A DNA stretch of 64,000 nt from Alphaproteobacteria bacterium (GTDB lineage: Bacteria > Pseudomonadota > Alphaproteobacteria > UBA9655), in NCBI GenBank assembly GCA_027459605.1, contig DAIDHR010000002.1, positions 1 to 64,000 of the forward strand, written 5' to 3'. Position 1 is the first letter of the stretch; the number at the start of each line of letters is the position of its first letter. This document shows, piece by piece, positions 49,364 to 57,606 of this stretch. Both the position numbers and the translations under genes were made by a program. The notes beneath the pieces are model-generated. The model saw nothing but the letters and a program-made list of their open reading frames with translations. It searched no databases and was not told where the DNA came from.

Positions 49364-52153
49364 TCATGAGTTTTCTCCAAGAACACGATGGATGTCAAGT
49401 TTCACAATGTCGAGAAGTTCCTCATTACTCAGCTCGGTCAAATTGGTCTCCTTTTCTGAAGTGAGGAGCTCATCTGAAAGATCTTTTTTAGAGCTCAGTA
49501 ACCCATCGATTTTTTCTTCAATTGTTCCTTGACAAACAAATTTATGAACAAGAACATTCTTTTTCTGGCCGATACGATAGGCACGATCTGTAGCTTGGTT
49601 TTCTACAGCCGGATTCCACCATCTATCAAAGTGAATTACATGAGCGGCCTTTGTAAGATTTAGCCCTGTTCCTCCTGCTTTCAGAGACAAAATAAAAAAG
49701 GGGAAGCCTTGTTCTTGCTGAAAAGCTTGCACGAGTTTCGCGCGATCTTTTATTGCTGTTTGTCCATGAAGAGCCAGCCCTTCTTGTCTAAATACACCAG
49801 CAAGAAAGTCATTTAAGGCAGGTATGATCTCACGAAACTGGGTAAAAACAAGGAGTTTTTCTTGTTTTTCTCGAATGGATTCGCAAATCTCTTTGAGACG
49901 GATAAATTTACCACTCTCTTGCTCTTCATACTGGCCATGTCCTAACCATTGGCTCGGATGATTGCAAATTTGCTTAAAGCGTGTAAGATAGGAGAGTACA
50001 AGACCACGGCGTTGAATCCCATCAATGTCTTGCTCAAGCCGGGTTGAGAGCTCATTAAGGGCATGTTGATAAAGAATGATCTGTTGCTTCGTGAGAGAAC
50101 AATAAGCTTTTACTTCTGTTTTATCGGGAAGATCTGCAATGATCTGCTTGTCACTCTTCAGGCGTCTTAAAATATAAGGGCTAACCAGATGACGAATGGC
50201 AGCATAAAAACGTCCTTCACCATTTTTTCCTTTTTCTTCTGAACGCTTAAGCGTTTGTTTCCCATAATTAGAAAACACGCGACTCGATCCTAAAAGTCCA
50301 GGGGCTACAAAATCAAATAATGACCACAGGTCTAAAAGACGATTTTCAACAGGGGTTCCCGTTAAAACAAAGCGAACGTAGCTTTTTAGTTTCTTAATCG
50401 CTTGCGTTTGTTTTGCAGAGGGGTTTTTAATGCTCTGCGCTTCATCAAGAACCACAAGATTCCACGAGAGTTGACTTAACCAAGGAAGACGATGGACATA
50501 GGCATACGTCGTAATCACAAGATCTATACCCGTTAAATCAGGAGAATTTGCTACTTTTTTAGCATTTAAAGCTGAGCTATGTGCAATCCATATTTTAAGG
50601 TCAGGTGCAAACTTGCTGATTTCAGCTTGCCAATTTCCTAAAAGGGACGCCGGAAGAATCAAGAGGCTGGGTCGTTTCTTCTCTCCTTTAGGAGAAAGAT
50701 GCTTTACAAGAAGCAATAAGGCTAAAACCTGAACGGTTTTCCCAAGCCCCATATCATCGGCTAGGCATCCCCCTAAACGTAAATTATAAAGCCACCACAG
50801 CCACTGAACACCCATCTGTTGATAGGGGCGTAGATGAGCCTGCAGATGCTCTCGTAAAAGGGCCTGTACATTCTGATCCTCTGCTTGTTCGGGATGACGG
50901 AGTTTGGACAAAGCCTCATTCAACCAAGGGCCTTCAATAACTTTTGACCATTCTGCCACATCTTCAAGAGAGGCTTCTGTTTGTTGCCCAAAAGCGCCGG
51001 CTAAAAGACGCATCCCTTCTGCAAAAGAAAGTCCTTCTCTTTTAACTTGATTTTCAACGTGTTTCCAATGGGAAAGAACTTGGTTGAGCTTGTCGTTATC
51101 AACCTCCACCCATTGACCTTTTATCTGTACCAGGTGGCCTTGGTCGTGCAGGAGAGCCTCTATTTCTTCTAATGTCAGCTTTTCTCCATCAGGAAGAGCA
51201 AAACCCATATCGAAGTCTAGCAAAGCATCTAGTCCTACGGCACTGGCATTTACGTTCCCTACAGCAACCGTGACTTGAGGTCGAGGGGGACGTTTAGGAT
51301 TCCACCAATTCGGAATCTTTACGATGATACCTGCTTCTTCAATTAAAGGGATGTCTTTAAGAAAGCGATGGGCTTCACGGGCGGTCCAAGCCAGAGGCTT
51401 GTAGATAGATCCTGTCTCTACAAGGTGTTTAATAAACGGGCTTTTCTCGGCAGACTTTTGTACAGGGAGAAGCAATGAAAGGAGGTGGGAGCGTTTCTGC
51501 GCGCCTGAATATTCCTTTAAGGCGCGTTCTAAAGGCAGATGTTTAACATCTTGATGCTTCACATCGAGATGCTTAGCATCCTCTGTGCTCGAGAGACGTG
51601 TTGTATAGGTCGCTAAAAAAGCAAAAGGATGGCGTGGATTTGCTTTATTTTCTGCGAGATGGAAACAGACCCGTCCTACTTTATTCCAAGCGGGATTATA
51701 GGCCACCAGATAATCTTGGAGGCTGTTACCTTCAAAATGTGATATCTCTTCTAACAGGACTTGCGAAAGAACATGCCAAAGGGTGGTCATGACCTCAGAA
51801 TTTAAGTATTCCCCTCCACGCATAAAAGGAGCACGCTCTAAATGGGACTCCAACTCAACTAAAAGGGGAGAAAGGCGTAAGATATCTTCAGAGGAGAACG
51901 TCTCTAACCCCGAAAGCTTACTGACCTCAGTCACAAACAATTTAGAAAATGTCTGCCAATAGGTAAAACTAGGCGGAAGGGGCACTCCAAAATCAACCAC
52001 CCCTAAGCGCAAAAGCCCAGTGGCACTTCCTATGGCAAAAGAATCTTTTATTTTCTCAGCCACGTGTAAAAGAACGGTCTCTTCATTTTCTGGATCACTA
52101 TAGAGATAAAGATGGCCCGTTGGAGAAAGAGAAAGGCTTAAGGGAATGGACAA
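49364..52153 (-). CDS. SNF2-family helicase (5' end adjoins group II intron; TTG start at 52153 is tentative)
   Basis: GGCLADDMGLGKTVQVLALL, VVLDEAQSIKNP, LSLKAGGTGLNLTKAAHVIHFDRWWNPAVENQATDRAYRIGQ; ORF extends artificially to 52252 into the intron. Confidence 0.88.
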   Translation of the reverse strand: MSIPLSLSLSPTGHLYLYSDPENEETVLLHVAEKIKDSFAIGSATGLLRLGVVDFGVPLPPSFTYWQTFSKLFVTEVSKLSGLETFSSEDILRLSPLLVELESHLERAPFMRGGEYLNSEVMTTLWHVLSQVLLEEISHFEGNSLQDYLVAYNPAWNKVGRVCFHLAENKANPRHPFAFLATYTTRLSSTEDAKHLDVKHQDVKHLPLERALKEYSGAQKRSHLLSLLLPVQKSAEKSPFIKHLVETGSIYKPLAWTAREAHRFLKDIPLIEEAGIIVKIPNWWNPKRPPRPQVTVAVGNVNASAVGLDALLDFDMGFALPDGEKLTLEEIEALLHDQGHLVQIKGQWVEVDNDKLNQVLSHWKHVENQVKREGLSFAEGMRLLAGAFGQQTEASLEDVAEWSKVIEGPWLNEALSKLRHPEQAEDQNVQALLREHLQAHLRPYQQMGVQWLWWLYNLRLGGCLADDMGLGKTVQVLALLLLVKHLSPKGEKKRPSLLILPASLLGNWQAEISKFAPDLKIWIAHSSALNAKKVANSPDLTGIDLVITTYAYVHRLPWLSQLSWNLVVLDEAQSIKNPSAKQTQAIKKLKSYVRFVLTGTPVENRLLDLWSLFDFVAPGLLGSSRVFSNYGKQTLKRSEEKGKNGEGRFYAAIRHLVSPYILRRLKSDKQIIADLPDKTEVKAYCSLTKQQIILYQHALNELSTRLEQDIDGIQRRGLVLSYLTRFKQICNHPSQWLGHGQYEEQESGKFIRLKEICESIREKQEKLLVFTQFREIIPALNDFLAGVFRQEGLALHGQTAIKDRAKLVQAFQQEQGFPFFILSLKAGGTGLNLTKAAHVIHFDRWWNPAVENQATDRAYRIGQKKNVLVHKFVCQGTIEEKIDGLLSSKKDLSDELLTSEKETNLTELSNEELLDIVKLDIHRVLGENS

Positions 52154-52179
52154 ATTCTTATTTTCTACGGCAGCCCCAG

Positions 52180-54300
52180 TCAGCCTGGTAAGCGAGGGCT
52201 GTTGCCAGCCCTCGCTCCCATAAGAACCGTGCATGCCTCTTTCGATGCACACGGCTCAAGCCTTTCGAAGGCCACCATGTGACCCGGCTATCTGTTTAAC
52301 GTCTCTAGTGTTGTTAATGTTCAGGGATTCTTCCTTCTGATTATTCTTGGTTCCCTTCCTTACACGCAATCCTTTGCGTTTTAGAAAGTATTCCTTAAAT
52401 TGAGGATCATAAGGAGTAGCCTCAGCCCTTATTTTAACATGCCTACGAATGGGTGTTTTTGCTGCCTTTAAGAGATCTACGAAAGACACATTGCCCTCCT
52501 CATCTCTTATGGTTGCAGAGAATATCCAGTGTTGTAAGCTTTGGGAGCGGAAGTACTTCTTGCACCTCCACAGAGCCCCTTTTTCTGGATGTCTTCTTTT
52601 TATCCATCCCATTGTTGTTTTGAAAATACAGTTATCAACATAGTTGAAAGTTTCCTTGGCCACCACATGACAGAAATAATTCGCCCAGCCCCTAATCCTT
52701 GGATTAAGTTGCCAGATGAGATTTTCTGTTTTTGAAGTTGCACTGGATTTGATCAAACTTCGGATGTTATCCAGGAAAGATTTAACGTTTTTCTTGGAGG
52801 GCTTGATAAGAAGCTTGCCCTTATACTTGCGTATATTGAATCCAAGAAAATCAAATCCGTCATCCACATGCGTAATTTTGGTTTTCTGAGGGGAAAGTTC
52901 CAAACCACGCTCCTTTAAGAAAGTAACCACGATTGGCATGACCTTGTTTTCCAGGATTTCTTTTGAATCTCCTGTGATAACAAAATCATCCGCATAAGAG
53001 ACTACATTCACCTTATCTCTTTTGGAGGTAGCGCTTTTAATCGTCTCCTCCAAACCGCTTAGAGCGATTACAAGAATTGCAGGTGAGATTGGGCTCCCTT
53101 GCGACACACCTTCAAAGGTAGAATGCAAAGTTCTCTCTTCTATGTAGCCAGCAGTCAGCCATTTGGAAAGAAGCGCCTTATCCATAGGAATGTGGCCTAG
53201 TAACCAATTTGCTGAAAGGTTATCAAAACAGGCTCGGATATCTCCCTCCAAAATCCAAGGTGCACGATCCTCTCTTGCAAGTATTTTAAAACACTGCTCG
53301 ATAGCATCGGCTGTCGAACGCTTAGGCCTAAAGCCATAGGCATTCTTGTCCGCTATCATTTCCGCTACCGGTTCTAGAGAAAGGAGATGCAATGCTTGCA
53401 TACTTCGATCCTTCATAGAGGGTATGGAGAGTGGGCGGCGTCCTTGAGTTTTTGGAATATATATCCTACGCAATGGCAGGGGTTGGTACCCTCGCCTCTG
53501 TAATGAATTCACCGCTTGTATTTTCTGTTCTTGAGTTTCCCAGAGAACTCCATCGACTCCCGGGGTTTTAGCCCCAGAGCTTTGGGTCACTCTTTTCACT
53601 GCCAATAGTTTGGCAAAGAAGGAGTGCGTTAGTATCCACTGTAAAGCTCGCACCTTACCGTGGCGTTTTTCTCGGACAGCCTTTGCAATACGCATTTGCA
53701 GTTGCTCTACTTTCTTCGTGACATGTTGCCAATCGATGGTCTCCCATGTCAGTTCGAAAGCTGAGGATGCACCAGCCAACGATGTTATCATTGCCGTCAT
53801 TTGCTTTTCCTCATATGAGTAATTCTCCTTATTCTCTTGCAAAGAAAGACCAGTTGGACGTCGGCCTGCTTTCGCAGAGGGTGACATTTAAACCCTTATC
53901 CGCTCCATTACAGAACGACATTCGCTTCTTCCAACCTCCCAAACCTGCACAACCATAGGTCATCCTTACGGTAGACTGTCCCTTACGGGAGTTGTACAGG
54001 GTTTCCACGTTCCGCTTAAAGAAGTAAAATACTGGGTTAGGCGCCTGCTTTTGACCGGGAGGCGTATTGACCACGAGGATGTATTTAAGAGACATTTCTC
54101 CTACCTCCTTACCTTTTGGTTCAAGTGTAATTCAGCTACTTTCACTTGTTGAAGATAACGATCTTTAACGCAGATTTAGATGTCTTCGCCATACCAGCTA
54201 CCTAGCACTCATCCGGTCGTAGCTACCAGAAGGGTTCTCCTCTTGCGATTTGTACCCCGCATGCTTCCATGCCTCGTTACATTGTTAGGGTCGCTCTTTA
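52180..54300 (-). mobile_element. Group II intron (boundaries approximate)
   Basis: 3' end: GAGCCGTGTGCATCGAAAGAGGCATGCACGGTTC (domain V) then GAGCGAGGGCTGGCAACAGCCCTCGC (domain VI); 5' end near GAGCGACCCTAACAATG; encodes RT. Confidence 0.8.
52256..53887 (-). CDS. ltrA: Group II intron reverse transcriptase/maturase
   Basis: TPGVDGVLWE, RRIYIPKTQGRRPLSIPSMKDR, YGFRPKRSTADAI, VVSYADDFVITG, FLGFNIRKYKGKLLIKPSK. Confidence 0.95.
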   Translation of the reverse strand: MSPSAKAGRRPTGLSLQENKENYSYEEKQMTAMITSLAGASSAFELTWETIDWQHVTKKVEQLQMRIAKAVREKRHGKVRALQWILTHSFFAKLLAVKRVTQSSGAKTPGVDGVLWETQEQKIQAVNSLQRRGYQPLPLRRIYIPKTQGRRPLSIPSMKDRSMQALHLLSLEPVAEMIADKNAYGFRPKRSTADAIEQCFKILAREDRAPWILEGDIRACFDNLSANWLLGHIPMDKALLSKWLTAGYIEERTLHSTFEGVSQGSPISPAILVIALSGLEETIKSATSKRDKVNVVSYADDFVITGDSKEILENKVMPIVVTFLKERGLELSPQKTKITHVDDGFDFLGFNIRKYKGKLLIKPSKKNVKSFLDNIRSLIKSSATSKTENLIWQLNPRIRGWANYFCHVVAKETFNYVDNCIFKTTMGWIKRRHPEKGALWRCKKYFRSQSLQHWIFSATIRDEEGNVSFVDLLKAAKTPIRRHVKIRAEATPYDPQFKEYFLKRKGLRVRKGTKNNQKEESLNINNTRDVKQIAGSHGGLRKA

Positions 54301-54364
54301 TTCAGACCCCTAGGTTCGTCTAGTGGTATAGATGGTTAGCTATGTTTCCATGTTTACAACTCCT

Positions 54365-54580
54365 TTAAGTAGCTTCGTGTCGCAGCTTAAATTTCTTCTC
54401 ATATAAAGTGCGTATAAAGTTAGCAAGAGGTTCTTTCCATGGTTCTTGCTTATGACCCACGATTTTTCCTAATTTGCTTGGATTTAAGCCTAATTCCATA
54501 GCCATTTGAACAGTTGCATCTGAAAGGCGATATTTCTTTTTTGCGTCAATCCATGCTCTTTGTTTTTTTACTTTTTGCAT
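54365..54580 (-). CDS. Small conserved helix-turn-helix-like hypothetical protein
   Basis: YRLSDATVQMAMELGLNPSKLGKIVGHKQEPWKEPLANFIRTLYEKKF. Confidence 0.6.
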   Translation of the reverse strand: MQKVKKQRAWIDAKKKYRLSDATVQMAMELGLNPSKLGKIVGHKQEPWKEPLANFIRTLYEKKFKLRHEAT

Positions 54581-54606
54581 CAGATAAGAACTCTCAAGCT
54601 ATTGGT

Positions 54607-54822
54607 CTACGGAAAAACCTTATCAGACTCTTTGCCATACTTTTTATGCCATTTGATGTAGTCGTCAACAGCATCTTGAAAGGCTTTGCGTGTTGATGCC
54701 ACAGATGTTCCTTGAAAAGTAATGACGTCATGAATGTTGGCAACATGCCCCTGAAAAAGATTTGTTTTTTCATCGAAGGAAAAGTGACCAACGTAACCTT
54801 TATATTTTATCATGATTTTCAT
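54607..54822 (-). CDS. HicB-family antitoxin-like protein
   Basis: YKGYVGHFSFDEKTNLFQGHVANIHDVITFQGTSVASTRKAFQDAVDDYIKW. Confidence 0.75.
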   Translation of the reverse strand: MKIMIKYKGYVGHFSFDEKTNLFQGHVANIHDVITFQGTSVASTRKAFQDAVDDYIKWHKKYGKESDKVFP

Positions 54823-54869
54823 TTATAAAGATATGAATTGTATAAATTTCGAGTTTTCCCATGTAACTT

Positions 54870-55316
54870 CTATTTTTTGACAGTGCGTACTTTCTCAAGT
54901 CTCTTCCTAGAGAATTCTTTTTCTGATTCTCTGATTTTCTCGACTTTTTCTCCTCCCAAGCCATATCTAAAGCTTTCTCTCAAAATGGCGTGATGATAGA
55001 GAGGTGAGCCAACATAAAAAGAAACGATTTCCCTCAAAGATGTTTTTGCCTCTATCCATTTCCCTTCTTTGAGGATATCCTGCATAATACCCTTCTTAAG
55101 GGGTTTAGGGTTTTTACGGTTAAAGCATTTAGGATAAGTCTTTTCTAACCATTTAACAGAAATGAACTCGCGTTTCTTTTTTTTGATCGTCCTTTCTAAA
55201 AAATTTTGATTCTCCGAAGGTTGTTTTTTTATATCACCTTTTATCCCCATCATCTGATGGATCTTGGCTTGTTTTTCAAAACTTAAAGGCTTTTTCAAAG
55301 AAAGAGTTGATTTCAT
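54870..55316 (-). CDS. ProQ/FinO-domain-like RNA chaperone
   Basis: WLEKTYPKCFNRKNPKPLKKGIMQDILKEG...SLREIVSFYVGSPLYHHAILRESFRYGLGGEKVEKI matches ProQ/FinO pattern; basic flanks. Confidence 0.6.
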   Translation of the reverse strand: MKSTLSLKKPLSFEKQAKIHQMMGIKGDIKKQPSENQNFLERTIKKKKREFISVKWLEKTYPKCFNRKNPKPLKKGIMQDILKEGKWIEAKTSLREIVSFYVGSPLYHHAILRESFRYGLGGEKVEKIRESEKEFSRKRLEKVRTVKK

Positions 55317-55981
55317 ATATCACTATCTAAATATCACCTTATAACAAGCCTTCTTTAGAAGCTCGTTATTTGTAAAACCACTCTATCAAAGCTGGCTATC
55401 CTGAACAATAGGCTTTTGATAGGGCTTTTTATTGAAACAATATAAATTTTAACTGCCGAAAATGGTTGACTTTTTACAGCAATTTCCTGAGAATAACGAT
55501 AGAAATGAAAGTATCCATGAAAAAAAGAAAGGGGAGCTCGCTATGAAATTTCTAAATTGGGGTCATTTTACTTTTAAGACATTTTCTATGTCACGTAATC
55601 GAACACATAAAATTGACTCAGGAAAAAGTCCTCACGTTGGTATGGATCCAAAATCCTGTCATAAAAAAAGTAGCCTTCATAGCGTTGCTCCATTCAAGCA
55701 TCATACGACGGGTTTTGGTTTCAACCGTTCACCGTTGAGTCCACTCAATCCATGGTATAATTCATACTTCCCCTCTCGAAACAATTGGTGAACGCTTTTT
55801 AAAAGAATAAGAATTTCTACCAAATTTTTTTGAGATGGTTGCTCTTACTCCCCTTACACCTCTTTCTTTTTAAGAACGTCGTTCGATTCGTCTCCATGAT
55901 GTGAAGTGTGGATAGTTTTACTCTGAAAACGTTTCTGAGTTTTTTCCAAATGTTGTTATAGAGATGAGAAAAAATCTCGTG

Positions 55982-56077
55982 AATAAGGGACGCTTATAAG
56001 AAAATTATATTCGTCCCTTATAAATTTATATTGACAAATAAGGGACGGATATATAAATCCTATATCCGTCCCTTATT
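55982..56077. promoter_or_regulatory. Four copies of AATAAGGGACG in two inverted-repeat pairs over a candidate promoter
   Basis: AATAAGGGACG (55982)/CGTCCCTTAT (56012) and perfect 17-bp palindrome arms 56037..56053 / 56061..56077; TTGACA at 56031. Confidence 0.75.
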
Positions 56078-56092
56078 TTTAAAAGGCATAGC

Positions 56093-57559
56093 ATGAATAA
56101 ATTAATTGGTAGAAAATATGAACAAAGACAGCTTCAAAGAGCCATGGATTCAAAAGAAGCAGAACTTATTGCGATATATGGGCGCAGAAGAGTAGGTAAG
56201 ACGTTTCTTGTTCGGTGCTTTTTTGAGAATAAAAAGTGCTCTTTTTTCCAGACAACGGGTATTAATCATGCACCCTTATCTCTTCAGCTCAGAGAATTTA
56301 AGAAAGAAATAGAGCGCGCTTTTTTTAAGGACAAAGGAGGACTTGGTTTAAAAGATCCAGACAATTGGATGGAGGCCCTCGGCATGTTAACGGATGCAAT
56401 GCGGGTTTTTGGAAAACACAAGAAGGTTGTTCTCTTTTTTGATGAATTCCCTTGGATGGCAACAGCTAAATCAGGGTTACTTCAAGCTCTTGATTACTAT
56501 TGGAATCGATTTTGGGTCAATGATCCAAAAATAAAGCTTATTATTTGTGGATCTGCCGCTTCGTGGATTATTGAAAATATACTAAACAATAAGGGAGGCC
56601 TCCATAATAGAGTCACTTTACGCATTCATCTTGAACCTTTTACCCTTTCAGAAACAAAATTATATCTCAAGTACAAAGGAATTCAGCTCAATCTTGCACA
56701 AATTTTAGATCTTTACATGTGTATTGGGGGAATACCTTTCTATTTAAAGTTTATTCAAAAAGGCCTTTCAGCTATTCAAAACATTAATCAGTTATGTTTT
56801 CAAAAAAAAGGAACTCTTTTGGATGAATTTAAAAATCTATTTTCATCTCTTTTTGATCATGCCGAAGTCCATGAAGAGATTATTAAAGTCATCGCTTCCA
56901 AACAAGAAGGCGTCAGTCGTGCAGAACTAGAAGCTATTATAGAAAGCAAGGGAGGTCGACTCTCCATGCGTTTAAAGGAACTTGAAGAAGCTGGCTTTAT
57001 TACAGCCTTTATTCCTTGGAAAAAAGAGAGAGGAATTTATTATAAAGTCATTGATGAGTACACCCTCTTTTACTTAAATTGGATTGCACCCGAGTCTAAA
57101 AGTCGAATCTCAAAAGAAATCACTCTAAAATACTGGGACTCTGTTTCACAAACGCCTGGATGGAAAGCATGGGTGGGACATGCCTTTGAGGCTGTGTGCT
57201 ATAAGCATTTAACCCAAATTCGACAAGCTCTCCAAATTCCAGATGGAGCCACCGCAACGACTTGGCGATATATTCCAAAAAAAAGAGAAGAAGGAGGCGC
57301 TCAGATTGATCTTCTCTTCGATAGACCCGATGGTACCATTAATCTCTGCGAGATAAAATATTGCAAGGAACCTTACGCTATTGATAAATCTTACTCTCAA
57401 GAACTCCTTAGAAAAATTGATATCTACCGTAAAGTTACAAAAACGGAAAAACAGATTTTTATTTCTATGATAACCGCTTGTCGACTCAAAAGGACCATGT
57501 ACTCAGAAGAACTAGTAACATCAGAAGTTTGTTTAGAGGATCTTTTTAAAGAGATATAA
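56093..57559 (+). CDS. ATP-binding protein, archaeal-ATPase/DUF234 type
   Basis: AIYGRRRVGKTFLVRCF; VVLFFDEFPWMA; C-term GGAQIDLLFDRPDGTINLCEIKYCKEPYAIDKSY nuclease-like motif. Confidence 0.85.
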   Translation: MNKLIGRKYEQRQLQRAMDSKEAELIAIYGRRRVGKTFLVRCFFENKKCSFFQTTGINHAPLSLQLREFKKEIERAFFKDKGGLGLKDPDNWMEALGMLTDAMRVFGKHKKVVLFFDEFPWMATAKSGLLQALDYYWNRFWVNDPKIKLIICGSAASWIIENILNNKGGLHNRVTLRIHLEPFTLSETKLYLKYKGIQLNLAQILDLYMCIGGIPFYLKFIQKGLSAIQNINQLCFQKKGTLLDEFKNLFSSLFDHAEVHEEIIKVIASKQEGVSRAELEAIIESKGGRLSMRLKELEEAGFITAFIPWKKERGIYYKVIDEYTLFYLNWIAPESKSRISKEITLKYWDSVSQTPGWKAWVGHAFEAVCYKHLTQIRQALQIPDGATATTWRYIPKKREEGGAQIDLLFDRPDGTINLCEIKYCKEPYAIDKSYSQELLRKIDIYRKVTKTEKQIFISMITACRLKRTMYSEELVTSEVCLEDLFKEI

Positions 57560-57606
57560 AGCAGCTCATGCTAAGATTTACTTCCTTAGAGAACGAGTGT
57601 TCTTAC

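Noticed and set aside
53829-54095. 88-aa ORF on the - strand (53829..54095)
   Set aside because: Lies in the 5' RNA part of the group II intron (domain I-like sequence), not a likely protein
54300-54350. tRNA-like string GGTTCGTCTAGTGGTATAG
   Set aside because: Resembles a tRNA D-arm but no acceptor stem, anticodon arm or T-loop can be assembled around it
55462-55791. 109-aa ORF with a GGGGAGCTC ribosome-binding-like site before an internal ATG at 55543
   Set aside because: Composition (His/Ser/Phe-rich) gives no family; possible but not supportable
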